64,000 nucleotides of DNA from DAHVFK01 sp035310985 (GTDB lineage Bacteria > Pseudomonadota > Gammaproteobacteria > Burkholderiales > SG8-39). The stretch is from positions 62,001-126,000 of the forward strand of contig DATGDH010000139.1 in NCBI GenBank assembly GCA_035310985.1, read 5' to 3'. Below are positions 26,378-35,161 of the stretch, piece by piece (position 1 is the first letter of the stretch; every line of letters begins with the position of its first letter). The notes under the pieces are model-generated. The model was not told the origin of the DNA. It ran no database searches and worked only from the letters and a program-made list of their open reading frames with translations. The translations under genes were made by a program, and so were the position numbers.

Positions 26378-27157
26378 ATGCCTTGGGATCCGCAGCGTTA
26401 CGAAGCCTTCGCGGACGCACGCCTGCGGCCGTTGCTGGATCTGCTGGCGCGCGTTCCGGGACCAGAGTCCGGTTGGACGCCGCGATGCATCGCGGATCTT
26501 GGTTGTGGCAGCGGCAACGGCACCCGGCTCCTTGCGCAGCGCTGGCCGCAGGCAAGCGTCCTGGGGATCGACGCCTCCCCCGAGATGCTCGAGACGGCAC
26601 GGAGTCGCGGCGGGTCGGTCGTCTGGCAGCAGGCGGAGCTCGGCGCCTGGCGGGCGCAGTCACAGTTCGATCTTCTGTTCTCCAACGCGGCGCTGCACTG
26701 GCTGGATGACCATGCCGAGATATTTCCGCGCCTGCTCGAGATGCTTGCGTCCCAGGGTATGTTGGCCGTGCAAATGCCGCGCAACTTCCAAGCGCCCTCG
26801 CACCGTATGGCGCTGGAGCTCGCCCAGGAGTCGCCTTACCTCGAGCATCTGCTCCCGAGCCTACGCATGCGTCCGGTCCTTGAGCCGCAGGAGTATTACG
26901 AGCTCGTGGCGATCCATGGCGCTTCGGTGGACATCTGGGAAACAGATTACCTACAGGTGCTCAAGGGCGATAACCCTGTCGCCGACTGGACGCGCTCGAC
27001 GCTGCTGGTTCCCTTGCTCGACAGTTTGCCGGGCGCGCTGCGCGAGCCGTTCGAGGCGGAATATCGGCGCAGGGTGTCGGCCGCATATGGCAAGCGCAGC
27101 GACGGCAGCACGCTTTACCCGTTTAGGCGGTTATTCATGACGGTGCGGGTGCGCTAG
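26378..27157 (+). CDS. tam: Trans-aconitate 2-methyltransferase
   Basis: AdoMet-dependent methylation of trans-aconitate, thought to detoxify this inhibitor of the citric acid cycle. 259 residues. The class I methyltransferase motif I is IADLGCGSGNGTRLL, with LGIDASPEML as motif II; FSNAALHWLDDH and RNFQAPSHRMALELA are typical of Tam. ATG 26378 opens with MPWDPQRYEAFADARLRPLLDLL, matching the family start. It lies 13 bases after mnmE. Confidence 0.85.
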   Translation: MPWDPQRYEAFADARLRPLLDLLARVPGPESGWTPRCIADLGCGSGNGTRLLAQRWPQASVLGIDASPEMLETARSRGGSVVWQQAELGAWRAQSQFDLLFSNAALHWLDDHAEIFPRLLEMLASQGMLAVQMPRNFQAPSHRMALELAQESPYLEHLLPSLRMRPVLEPQEYYELVAIHGASVDIWETDYLQVLKGDNPVADWTRSTLLVPLLDSLPGALREPFEAEYRRRVSAAYGKRSDGSTLYPFRRLFMTVRVR

Positions 27158-27164
27158 AGGCCGG

Positions 27165-27173
27165 TGCTACAAT
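27165..27173 (+). promoter_or_regulatory. Extended -10 promoter element for pckG
   Basis: TGCTACAAT is an extended -10 (TGN plus TACAAT) directly after the tam stop. No good -35 is seen, which an extended -10 can tolerate. The predicted start near 27180 would give a 64-base pckG leader containing the hairpins described next. Confidence 0.45.
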
Positions 27174-27193
27174 AAATTTCAATCCTCACCAAA

Positions 27194-27237
27194 ATCTCCG
27201 GCCCGGGACCCCAGGGCCGTTTTGCTTTTCTGGAGAT
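27194..27237 (+). promoter_or_regulatory. Structured pckG leader: terminator-like hairpin and anti-Shine-Dalgarno stem
   Basis: CGGCCC (27199-27204) can pair with GGGCCG (27214-27219), followed by TTTTGCTTTT (27220-27229): a rho-independent-like terminator. Around it, ATCTCC (27194-27199) is complementary to GGAGAT (27232-27237), which holds the GGAG ribosome-binding site of pckG (8 bases before ATG). The element could end the tam transcript, attenuate pckG, or block its ribosome-binding site. No known riboswitch class is recognised. Confidence 0.45.
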
Positions 27238-27243
27238 CCTGCG

Positions 27244-29082
27244 ATGAACCGACCCGAAGATCATAAGACAGATATCGCGACGGCACCGGGCTGGGTGCGG
27301 CACCAGGGGCTGCGCAAGTGGGTCTTGGAGATGGCGCGTCTTGCGAAGCCTGAGCGCATCGTCTGGTGCGACGGGTCGCAAGCGGAGTACGACCGGCTGT
27401 GCGGCGAGTTGGTGAGAGCAGGAACCTTCATCAAGCTAAACGAGACGCTGCGGCCGGGCAGCTACCTGGCTCGCTCCCATCCCAACGACGTGGCGCGCAT
27501 GGAGGATCGCACCTTCATCTGCAGTAGGACGAGGGAGGACGCGGGGCCAACCAACAACTGGGTGGAACCTCGCGAGATGCGCAACACGCTCGAGCGCCTC
27601 TTCGACGGAGGCATGCGCGGGCGGACGATGTACGTTATGCCGTTCTCGATGGGTCCGATCGGGTCGCATATCGCGCAAATTGGCGTGCAGCTGAGCGACT
27701 CCCCGTACGTGGCGGTGAACATGCGGTTGATGACACGCATGGGGCGCGCGGTCGCCGATTGGCTCGGCGAGGACGGGGACTTCGTACCCTGCATGCACTC
27801 GGTGGGCGCGCCGCTTGCACCCGGCGCCAAAGACGTACCCTGGCCGTGCAACGACAAGGACAAGTGGATCGTGCATTTCCCGGAGTCGCGCGAGATCTGG
27901 TCCTACGGCTCGGGCTATGGCGGAAACGCGCTGCTCGGAAAGAAATGCCTGGCGCTACGCATCGCCTCGGTGATGGCGCGCGACGAAGGATGGCTGGCCG
28001 AGCACATGTTGATCTTGGGCGTGGAGTCTCCCACTGGCGAGAAGTCCTATATAACCGCAGCCTTTCCCAGTGCCTGCGGCAAGACGAATCTAGCGATGCT
28101 CATCCCGCCGCCGGCGTTCAAGGGTTGGAAGGTGACCACCATTGGCGAAGACATCGCCTGGATCAAGCCCGGGCACGACGGGCGTTTCTACGCGATCAAT
28201 CCCGAGGCGGGCTTCTTTGGTGTCGCACCGGGAACCTCGCACGCGACGAACCCGAATGCCATGAAGATGCTGGAGTCGAATGTGATCTTCACGAACGTCG
28301 CGCAGACGCCCGAGGGCGATGTGTGGTGGGAGGGCATGACCGATCAGCCGCCTGCGCGGCTCATCGACTGGCAGGGAAGGGAGTGGACGCCGGGTTGCGG
28401 ACGTGTCGCAGCGCATCCGAATGCGCGCTTTACGGTGGCGGCCTCGCAGTGCCCCTCGATGGACGCCAAGTGGGAAGATCCCGGCGGAGTGCCGATCTCC
28501 GCGTTCATTTTCGGTGGCAGGCGATCCACCACGGTACCTTTGGTGGTCGAGGCGGCAAGCTGGGAAGACGGGGTGTACATGGGAGCGACGCTGGGATCCG
28601 AGACCACCGCCGCGATTACTGGGAAAGTGGGCGTGGTGCGGCGTGATCCGATGGCCATGCTCGCCTTTTGCGGGTACAACATAGGCGATTACTTCGCGCA
28701 CTGGCTCAAAATGGGCAAAGCGGTGCACCATCCTCCCCGGATCTTCCGCGTCAACTGGTTCCGGCGGGACTCCAGTGGAAAATTCATCTGGCCGGGATTT
28801 TCCGAGAATATGAGAGTACTAAGCTGGATCGTCGAGCGTTGCCACGGCCGCGCACAAGGTGCCCAGACACCGCTCGGCGTCATGCCGCGCTACGAGGACC
28901 TGCTTTGGACAGGGTTGGAGAGATTTTCCAAGGATCAATTCCGAGAGCTATCGGGAATCGAGCAGGGCGCGTGGCGAGAAGAACTCTCGTCGCACGACGA
29001 CCTGCTGGGCAAGCTCGGCGCACACTTACCTGGCGACCTGGAGCGTGGCAGAACGGCGCTGCACGCACGCCTGGCCGCGTAG
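27244..29082 (+). CDS. pckG: Phosphoenolpyruvate carboxykinase (GTP)
   Basis: Converts oxaloacetate and GTP to phosphoenolpyruvate, GDP and CO2, the entry to gluconeogenesis. 612 residues, typical of the GTP class. The PEPCK-specific P-loop is ITAAFPSACGKTNLAML near residue 280; other hallmarks are RTMYVMPFSMGP, GSGYGGNALLGKKC and FIFGGRRSTTVPLV. It is not part of the mnmE-tam run: its own extended -10 and structured leader precede it. Possession of pckG fits an organism growing on organic acids. Confidence 0.96.
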   Translation: MNRPEDHKTDIATAPGWVRHQGLRKWVLEMARLAKPERIVWCDGSQAEYDRLCGELVRAGTFIKLNETLRPGSYLARSHPNDVARMEDRTFICSRTREDAGPTNNWVEPREMRNTLERLFDGGMRGRTMYVMPFSMGPIGSHIAQIGVQLSDSPYVAVNMRLMTRMGRAVADWLGEDGDFVPCMHSVGAPLAPGAKDVPWPCNDKDKWIVHFPESREIWSYGSGYGGNALLGKKCLALRIASVMARDEGWLAEHMLILGVESPTGEKSYITAAFPSACGKTNLAMLIPPPAFKGWKVTTIGEDIAWIKPGHDGRFYAINPEAGFFGVAPGTSHATNPNAMKMLESNVIFTNVAQTPEGDVWWEGMTDQPPARLIDWQGREWTPGCGRVAAHPNARFTVAASQCPSMDAKWEDPGGVPISAFIFGGRRSTTVPLVVEAASWEDGVYMGATLGSETTAAITGKVGVVRRDPMAMLAFCGYNIGDYFAHWLKMGKAVHHPPRIFRVNWFRRDSSGKFIWPGFSENMRVLSWIVERCHGRAQGAQTPLGVMPRYEDLLWTGLERFSKDQFRELSGIEQGAWREELSSHDDLLGKLGAHLPGDLERGRTALHARLAA

Positions 29083-29120
29083 CGGTGTCGGCTGTGTGGC
29101 GTTCTTAGAAGCTATTGAAT

Positions 29121-30308
29121 CTATTGTTTAAAGTGCCTTAGTCCCATTGCGGCAGCCAGAGCTCCGGTAAGCGCTGACGCAGTCCCAGTGCCGAGCACAA
29201 GGCGCGAATTACCGCTCTCAAGGATTCCGCCGCCCGCCGCAACGCCGAGGCCAACGCCGGCGAGCAGGGCCATGGCAGACCACGTAAAGGCCTCGGTCGA
29301 GTGCTCTGGAATGGCCGACTTTGCGACTAGCATCGATTGGATCGTGAGTGCGGGCGCCATGACGATGCCGGCGATGACCGCGAAGGGTGCAAACAGCCAT
29401 GGGGTGGTGATTCCGGTAAGCGGCGCGATTCCAAGCCCCATCACCGCGAGAACTATCGCGAATTGTCGCTCGAGGGGTTTGTGCCAGTTGCGGCTGCCAT
29501 AGGCGAGCCCGCCGAGGACGCTGCCGATGCTCATCAACCCGAGCAGCAGTCCCGCGAAAGCAGGTATACCAGCCTCGGATGCGAATGCGGTGGTACCGAT
29601 CTCCACCAGGCCGAAAGCCATCGAATAGCAAAGCACGACGCCCAGGATGCGCAGAAAGTGCGGCTCGCTCAGCGGCCCGAACAGGCTAGAAGCTCGCCGC
29701 GTCTCGATGCGCCAGTCGAGAATTGGCGGCGCGCGCAGAAAGAGAAAGGTGCCCCCGGCACCGCTCAGCGCGGCGAAGGCGACTGCCCACACGGCAGACG
29801 CGAGCGCTACCAAGGCGGCTACGAGCATCGGACCAATGATGAACAGCGACTCAATCAGCACCGACTCGAGTGAGTACGCCGTTGCGAGCAGCGCGTCGCC
29901 GCCCAAACGCCGCTTGAGAAAAGTCCGCATGCACACCGTGATCGGTGGAATGGAAGCGCCCGCGACGGCAGCAAGCGGCAGAACGAGCCCAAGGGGCCAT
30001 CCCGCGACGATTGCTACCGCGAGTCCCGCCAATGCGGTCGGATAGAGAGCACCGCAAGCGCGCAGAATGGCACCGGGTCCACGGCGATCGATCAGTCTGC
30101 CGATGAACGGCGCGACGCTCGCCAAGCCGACGTAGTAGCTGGCAGTCGTTGCGCCGGCACGGCCGAAAGACCCGGATTGTTCTTGGCTGACCAGCAGGAT
30201 TGCGAGTCCGGCAATGCCGACAGGCAGCCGCCCGATCACGGACGCGACGATGGTTGCCTTGAGATGGGGCAGTGCGAGCAACCTGGAATAGCGCGAGAGG
30301 GAAATCAT
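29121..30308 (-). CDS. MFS family transporter
   Basis: A 395-residue protein with about twelve predicted membrane helices in two halves and an MFS-like loop 2-3 sequence (VAPFIGRLIDRRGPGAILRACG). The substrate cannot be read from sequence. It is convergent with pckG (38-base gap) and its start faces the parS region and mnmG. No partner gene gives a clue to its cargo. Confidence 0.8.
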   Translation of the reverse strand: MISLSRYSRLLALPHLKATIVASVIGRLPVGIAGLAILLVSQEQSGSFGRAGATTASYYVGLASVAPFIGRLIDRRGPGAILRACGALYPTALAGLAVAIVAGWPLGLVLPLAAVAGASIPPITVCMRTFLKRRLGGDALLATAYSLESVLIESLFIIGPMLVAALVALASAVWAVAFAALSGAGGTFLFLRAPPILDWRIETRRASSLFGPLSEPHFLRILGVVLCYSMAFGLVEIGTTAFASEAGIPAFAGLLLGLMSIGSVLGGLAYGSRNWHKPLERQFAIVLAVMGLGIAPLTGITTPWLFAPFAVIAGIVMAPALTIQSMLVAKSAIPEHSTEAFTWSAMALLAGVGLGVAAGGGILESGNSRLVLGTGTASALTGALAAAMGLRHFKQ

Positions 30309-30350
30309 CGGTGCCGGATTCTGGCACAGCGTGCACGTGGCCCCTTGTGA

Positions 30351-30366
30351 TGTTCCACGTGAAACA
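30351..30366. promoter_or_regulatory. parS centromere site 1
   Basis: TGTTCCACGTGAAACA is a 16-bp near-palindrome equal to the known chromosomal parS pattern (TGTTNCACGTGAAACA). It lies 113 bases upstream of mnmG, 3.5 kb from parB. ParB would load here and spread to organise the origin. Confidence 0.9.
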
Positions 30367-30379
30367 GGCGAGCGCTCAA

Positions 30380-30395
30380 GGTTTCACGTGGAACA
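30380..30395. promoter_or_regulatory. parS centromere site 2 (one mismatch)
   Basis: GGTTTCACGTGGAACA matches the reverse orientation of site 1 except for G in place of T at the first base. Site centres are 29 bp apart, so the two face the DNA from nearly opposite sides. The remainder of the 30309-30478 gap shows no clear promoter. Confidence 0.82.
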
Positions 30396-30478
30396 ACGCG
30401 CGGGCGGCTAGTCTCGTATTCCCCATTCACGTATCATTGCGCTCCCGCCGAATCCCCGCGTACGAACGTCCCTGAAAG

Positions 30479-32377
30479 ATGCAGTTCCCGACCGAGTTTG
30501 ACGTCGTCGTGGTAGGTGGAGGCCATGCGGGTACGGAGGCGGCTCTCGCAGCTGCACGCATGGGCTGCCACACGCTGTTGCTCACGCACAGCATCGAAAC
30601 GCTCGGCCAGATGTCGTGCAATCCCTCCATCGGAGGAATCGGCAAGGGTCATCTGGTGCGGGAAATCGATGCTCTCGGAGGCGCGATGGCGCTCGCGACC
30701 GACGAGGCGGGAATCCAGTTCCGGACTCTAAATTCGTCCAAAGGGCCGGCGGTGCGCGCGACGCGGGCACAGGCAGACCGTGTGCTCTACCGCAGGGCTG
30801 TCCGGAAGCGACTCGAAAGCCAGCCTAACCTGACCCTGTTCCAGCAGGCGGTCGATGACATCATGCTCGACGGCGAGTGCGCCGTCGGGGTGGTGACGCA
30901 GCTCGGTATCCGCTTTCGGGGACGCGCAGTCGTATTGACGACCGGAACCTTTCTCTCGGGGCTGGTACACGTCGGTCTGCAAAGCCATCAGGCGGGACGC
31001 GCCGGTGACCCGGCCTCAATCACGCTCGCCGCGAATCTGCGCGAGCTGAGGCTGCCGGTTGGCCGCCTGAAGACCGGCACCCCTCCGCGTCTGGACGGCC
31101 GCAGCATCGATTTTTCAGTCATGGAAGAGCAGCCGGGCGACTCTCCGGAGCCCGTGTTTTCATTCATGGGAGCGCGCGGCATGCACCCGGAGCAGCGCTC
31201 CTGCTGGATCACGCATACGAACCCGCGAACGCACGACATCATCCGAGCCGGGCTCGATCGATCGCCGATGTTTACCGGCGTGATTCAGGGGGTCGGTCCC
31301 CGCTATTGCCCCTCTATTGAGGACAAGGTCCACCGTTTTGCCGCGAGGAGCGGTCACCAGATATTCCTGGAACCCGAGGGGCTCTCGACGAGCGAGATCT
31401 ATCCCAACGGGATTTCGACGAGCTTGCCGTTCGACGTGCAGCTTGAGCTTGTGCGCTCGATTCGCGGGCTCGAGGCCGCGCATATCCTGCGCCCCGGTTA
31501 CGCTATCGAATACGACTACTTCGATCCGCGGAATCTAAAGTCCTCGCTCGAAACGAAGACCATCGCGGGGCTGTTCTTCGCCGGTCAGATCAACGGCACG
31601 ACCGGTTATGAAGAGGCCGCTGCGCAGGGGCTGCTGGCCGGCATCAACGCGGCCCTGCGCGCCAAGGAGCGAGACCCATGGTGTCCGCGCCGCGACGAGG
31701 CTTACCTCGGCGTGCTTGTCGACGACTTGATCACGCGTGGCGTCTCCGAGCCCTATCGCATGTTTACCAGTCGCGCGGAGTTCCGGTTAATGCTGCGCGA
31801 GGACAATGCCGACCTCCGATTGACCGAGGCGGGGCGCAAGCTGGGTGTGGTGGAGGACGCGCGTTGGGACCAGTTCAACCGCAAGCGCGACGCGATCGCG
31901 CGTGAGCAGGAACGCCTCGCTGGGGTCTGGGTCGGCCCGCGTACCGTCGGCCCCGCGGACGCCCTGAGGGTCTGCGGGCAGGAGTTAAAACGCGAGCACT
32001 CACTTCTTGAATTGCTCAAGCGTCCTGTCGTCTCCTATGCAGCGCTAATGAGTCTTCCAGGTACTGGGGAAGGTTGTACCGACCCCGTCGTCGCCGAGCA
32101 GGTCGAGATCCAGGCGAAATACCAGGGCTACGTCGCGCGTCAGCGCGAGGAGGTGGCGCGCAGTGAAGCGTACGAGGGGCTGCGTCTCCCAGAGAACATC
32201 GATTACGCGGCAGTACGCGGCCTGTCGGTTGAAGCGCGCCAAAAGCTCGCACGGCACCGTCCGGAAACCATCGGGCAGGCCGCGCGAATTTCGGGAATTA
32301 CGCCGGCAGCAATTTCACTGCTGCTGGTTCACTTGAAGCGAGGTTTTGCGCGCCAGCCGCAGAAGAAGAGCGCATGA
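30479..32377 (+). CDS. mnmG: tRNA uridine-5-carboxymethylaminomethyl modification enzyme MnmG (GidA)
   Basis: FAD-dependent partner of MnmE in modifying tRNA wobble uridine 34. 632 residues, standard length. The dinucleotide-binding motif VVVGGGHAGTEAALAAARMG is near the N-terminus; GRLKTGTPPRLDGRSI (containing the conserved family signature) and FFAGQINGTTGYEEAAAQG follow. It opens the mnmG-rsmG-parA-parB run and its stop overlaps rsmG by four bases. Confidence 0.97.
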   Translation: MQFPTEFDVVVVGGGHAGTEAALAAARMGCHTLLLTHSIETLGQMSCNPSIGGIGKGHLVREIDALGGAMALATDEAGIQFRTLNSSKGPAVRATRAQADRVLYRRAVRKRLESQPNLTLFQQAVDDIMLDGECAVGVVTQLGIRFRGRAVVLTTGTFLSGLVHVGLQSHQAGRAGDPASITLAANLRELRLPVGRLKTGTPPRLDGRSIDFSVMEEQPGDSPEPVFSFMGARGMHPEQRSCWITHTNPRTHDIIRAGLDRSPMFTGVIQGVGPRYCPSIEDKVHRFAARSGHQIFLEPEGLSTSEIYPNGISTSLPFDVQLELVRSIRGLEAAHILRPGYAIEYDYFDPRNLKSSLETKTIAGLFFAGQINGTTGYEEAAAQGLLAGINAALRAKERDPWCPRRDEAYLGVLVDDLITRGVSEPYRMFTSRAEFRLMLREDNADLRLTEAGRKLGVVEDARWDQFNRKRDAIAREQERLAGVWVGPRTVGPADALRVCGQELKREHSLLELLKRPVVSYAALMSLPGTGEGCTDPVVAEQVEIQAKYQGYVARQREEVARSEAYEGLRLPENIDYAAVRGLSVEARQKLARHRPETIGQAARISGITPAAISLLLVHLKRGFARQPQKKSA

Positions 32378-33015
32378 CGACCCCCGAGGGCACGCTGGAT
32401 CGCGGGCTTGCGCTATTGCCGCTGGCCCTGCCGGCAGGCGCGCGGGACAAGCTGGTCGCATTTCTTGCTTTGCTCGAAAAGTGGAACCGCACGTACAACC
32501 TGACGGCGATCCGTAATCCGCTGAAGATGGTCACTCAGCATCTGCTCGACTCGCTGGCCGTCGTGCCGCACCTGCCGATGGTCGGTTCCGACGCCGGACT
32601 CGCGGATGTCGGCTCGGGCGGGGGCATGCCAGGAATTCCACTCGCGATCGCGCGTCCCGAATGGCAGGTAGCTCTGAATGACAGCAATCAGAAGAAGGCC
32701 GCCTTTCTGCGGCAGGCGGCGATTGAGCTCGCTTTGCAGAACGTAATCGTGCATACGGGACGCGCCGAGCATTGGCGGCCGGCCCGTCTGTTCGCGGTGG
32801 TGATCTCGCGCGGTTTCGCCGACCTCGCCGACTTCGTCGCGGCATGCCGGCACCTGGTCGCGCCGGGAGGCGTGCTGGCTGCGATGAAGGGTGTCTACCC
32901 GCACGAGGAGCTGGCGCGCGTGCCCGCCAGTGCCGGCTGCGGCGAGGTGGTCCGGCTGGAGGTTCCGCTGCTCGATGCCGAGCGTCATCTGGTGTTGTGC
33001 CGCGCGAGGGCATGA
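32374..33015 (+). CDS. rsmG: 16S rRNA (guanine-527-N7)-methyltransferase RsmG (GidB)
   Basis: Methylates G527 of 16S rRNA; loss gives low-level streptomycin resistance in many species. 213 residues. AdoMet loop ADVGSGGGMPGIPLAIARP and WNRTYNLTAIRNP, HLLDSL are family hallmarks. Its ATG overlaps the mnmG stop (ATGA) and its stop overlaps the parA ATG (ATGA), indicating coupled translation. Confidence 0.96.
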   Translation: MTTPEGTLDRGLALLPLALPAGARDKLVAFLALLEKWNRTYNLTAIRNPLKMVTQHLLDSLAVVPHLPMVGSDAGLADVGSGGGMPGIPLAIARPEWQVALNDSNQKKAAFLRQAAIELALQNVIVHTGRAEHWRPARLFAVVISRGFADLADFVAACRHLVAPGGVLAAMKGVYPHEELARVPASAGCGEVVRLEVPLLDAERHLVLCRARA

Positions 33016-33803
33016 ACATGGCGCGCGTGTTCGCGGTGACGAATCAAAAAGGTGGCGTCGGCAAGACGACCACCACTATCAACCTGGCTGCGGGTCTCGC
33101 GCAGGCAGGCCAACGCGTCCTGCTCGTCGATCTGGATCCGCAAGGCAATGCCACCATGGGCAGCGGCATCGACAAGCGCAGCGCCCTGCATACCGTCTAT
33201 CACCTGCTGCTCGGCTTGAGCGAACTCGCTACCGTTCGGCTGCGTTGCGAAAGCGGCGGCTACGACGTGCTGCCGGCTAACCGCGAACTCGCGGGCGCCG
33301 AGGTCGAACTCGTCGGCATCGAACGGCGCGAGTTACGCCTCAAGGAGGCGCTCGCTGGCATTAGCGCCGATTACGATTACATCCTGATCGATTGCCCACC
33401 TTCACTATCCCTGCTGACCATCAACGGATTGGTGGCGGCGGACGCGGTGCTGATCCCGATGCAGTGCGAGTACTACGCGCTCGAGGGACTGTCCGACCTG
33501 GTCGGCACCATCAAGCGGGTACGCGCCCATCTCAACCCAGGGCTCGAGATTGCGGGATTGCTGCGCACTATGTACGACCCGCGTAACACGCTCTCGCTAC
33601 AGGTATCGCAGCAACTGGAATCGCACTTCGGGGACAAGGTCTATCAGACGCTCGTGCCCCGCAACGTGCGACTCGCCGAGGCGCCGAGCTACGGCGTGCC
33701 GGCCGTCGTTTGGGACAAGACCTCGAAGGGCGCCCAGGCCTACATCGCGCTGGCAGAGGAAATTTTGACGCGCGGCAAAGGCGCATTGCCCGCTGCGGCA
33801 TAG
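33012..33803 (+). CDS. parA: Chromosome-partitioning ATPase ParA (Soj)
   Basis: Deviant Walker ATPase that segregates origins with ParB. 263 residues, the small chromosomal type without an N-terminal DNA-binding extension. The deviant Walker A is NQKGGVGKTTTTINLA; LLVDLDPQGNATMGSG and LIDCPPSLSLLTING follow. Start ATG 33012 overlaps the rsmG stop; ATG 33018 would remove two residues and is equally possible. Confidence 0.96.
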   Translation: MNMARVFAVTNQKGGVGKTTTTINLAAGLAQAGQRVLLVDLDPQGNATMGSGIDKRSALHTVYHLLLGLSELATVRLRCESGGYDVLPANRELAGAEVELVGIERRELRLKEALAGISADYDYILIDCPPSLSLLTINGLVAADAVLIPMQCEYYALEGLSDLVGTIKRVRAHLNPGLEIAGLLRTMYDPRNTLSLQVSQQLESHFGDKVYQTLVPRNVRLAEAPSYGVPAVVWDKTSKGAQAYIALAEEILTRGKGALPAAA

Positions 33804-33819
33804 AGCGAATGGAATAGTC

Positions 33820-34656
33820 ATGATCAAGCAAAAGGGACTGGGACGTGGGCTCGACGCGCTGCTTGGCGGAGACGAGCCGCCGCGCGAGGCGCTCACGACA
33901 CTGCCCGTGGGCCGCATCCGGCCCGGAAAATACCAGCCGCGCACGAAGATGGACCAGGAAGCTCTTGCCGAGCTGGCCTCGTCCATAAAGTCTCAGGGCC
34001 TGATGCAGCCCCTGCTGGTGCGCCCGGTAGCGCGCGACCGCTATGAGCTGATCGCCGGCGAGCGGCGCTGGCGCGCCGCGCAAATGGCCGGGCTGGACGA
34101 GGTCCCGGCACTGGTGCGCGATGTACCGGACGAAGCTGCACTCGCGATGGCACTGATCGAAAATATCCAGCGCGAAAACCTGAACCCCATGGAGGAAGCA
34201 TCGGGGCTGCAGCGGCTCATCGATGAGTTCAAGATGTCCCACGAGCAGGCGGCCGATGCCGTTGGACGCTCGCGCAGCGCCACGACCAACCTCTTGCGCT
34301 TGCTAAAGCTCACAAAGCCGGTTCAGGCGATGGTCATGGAAGGCGTGCTGGATATGGGTCATGCGCGCGCCATCCTCGCGCTGGACGGAGCGCGCCAAGT
34401 GGAGGCTGCCAAGCGCATTGCGGCTCGCGGTCTTTCAGTGCGCGAGGCCGAAGCGCTGGTCGCCAGGATGTTGCGTGGCAACGCGTCCCATCAACGGCGG
34501 AAGCCTGACCGCGATATGGCTCGACTCGAAGAAGAGGTCTCGGAGCGGCTCGGCACGACGGTCGAGATACGCCCTGGTAGAAAGGGGAGCGGCAAGCTGA
34601 TCCTGCACTACTCCGGCCTTGATCACTTGGACCTGCTGCTGCGCAAGCTGCGCTGA
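33820..34656 (+). CDS. parB: Chromosome-partitioning protein ParB (Spo0J)
   Basis: CTP-dependent clamp that loads at parS. 278 residues. Starts MIKQKGLGRGLDALLGG, which includes the ParA-stimulating basic tip. The CTP-binding boxes IAGERRWRAAQMAG and ENIQRENLNPMEEA are intact, the helix-turn-helix spans MSHEQAADAVGRSRSATTNLLRLL, and a C-terminal dimerisation domain follows. Both candidate parS sites lie just upstream of this operon. Confidence 0.96.
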   Translation: MIKQKGLGRGLDALLGGDEPPREALTTLPVGRIRPGKYQPRTKMDQEALAELASSIKSQGLMQPLLVRPVARDRYELIAGERRWRAAQMAGLDEVPALVRDVPDEAALAMALIENIQRENLNPMEEASGLQRLIDEFKMSHEQAADAVGRSRSATTNLLRLLKLTKPVQAMVMEGVLDMGHARAILALDGARQVEAAKRIAARGLSVREAEALVARMLRGNASHQRRKPDRDMARLEEEVSERLGTTVEIRPGRKGSGKLILHYSGLDHLDLLLRKLR

Positions 34657-34658
34657 GG

Positions 34659-34672
34659 CGCAAGGCCTTGCG
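34659..34672. repeat. 14-bp perfect palindrome after parB
   Basis: CGCAAGGCCTTGCG starts three bases after the parB stop. It has no loop and no T-tract, so it is a poor intrinsic terminator. It could be a protein site or chance. It lies 20 bases upstream of the atp promoter. Confidence 0.35.
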
Positions 34673-34691
34673 GTTGGTGCGTCGCAACACA

Positions 34692-34721
34692 TTGACCATG
34701 AAACACCTTGAACGCTATACT
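34692..34721 (+). promoter_or_regulatory. Sigma70 promoter for the atp operon
   Basis: TTGACC (34692-34697) and TATACT (34716-34721) with an 18-bp spacer: 5 of 6 consensus bases in each hexamer. Transcription would start near 34728, ahead of atpI ATG 34758. This promoter excludes the upstream in-frame ATG at 34698 as a start on this transcript. Confidence 0.7.
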
Positions 34722-34757
34722 CCGCGCGCTTTGCTGGGCGCGGGGGAATTCAAAGCC

Positions 34758-35126
34758 ATGCTTCGCAGCCTGGGCAAGCCGATCCGTACGGTTCTGCGCT
34801 GGCAATTGGTGGTCACCGCAGCGCTGACTCTGGTCGCTGCGGTCACGGCGGGTACGCACGGCGCGTTCTCCGCCGCCCTCGGCGGCATGGTCAGTGTATG
34901 CGCTGGGCTCGCCTCCGGGACCGTTGCTTCGTTGGGGAAGACTGAGTCTGCAGGGGGAGTCCTGATCGGGGCGCTGCGCGCCGAAGGCATCAAGATAGGC
35001 CTGATCGTAATCCTCCTGTGGCTCGTGCTGGCGGCGTACAAGAATGTCGTAACGCTCGCCTTTCTCGGGACGTTCATGGTGACGGCCCTGATCTTCTCCC
35101 TGGCAGTAGTAGTACGCGACCATTAG
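34758..35126 (+). CDS. atpI: ATP synthase subunit I
   Basis: Small accessory membrane protein of the ATP synthase operon, thought to help assemble the c-ring. 122 residues from ATG 34758 with four hydrophobic helices (about 17-35, 38-58, 77-97 and 99-118). The sequence VLRWQLVVTAALTLVAAV and AALGGMVSVCAGL fit the family. ATG 34758 is chosen because the -10 of the operon promoter lies downstream of the other in-frame ATGs at 34668 and 34698. Confidence 0.85.
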   Translation: MLRSLGKPIRTVLRWQLVVTAALTLVAAVTAGTHGAFSAALGGMVSVCAGLASGTVASLGKTESAGGVLIGALRAEGIKIGLIVILLWLVLAAYKNVVTLAFLGTFMVTALIFSLAVVVRDH

Positions 35127-35161
35127 GTCGCACCGACTGGAAATTGGAACACCGTTAAGTC

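Noticed and set aside
34659..34672. Palindrome after parB as an intrinsic terminator
   Set aside because: No loop and no T-run; kept only as a repeat.
34668..34757. Longer atpI reading frame
   Set aside because: The atp promoter -35/-10 lies inside this stretch, so a transcript from it would start downstream of those ATGs.
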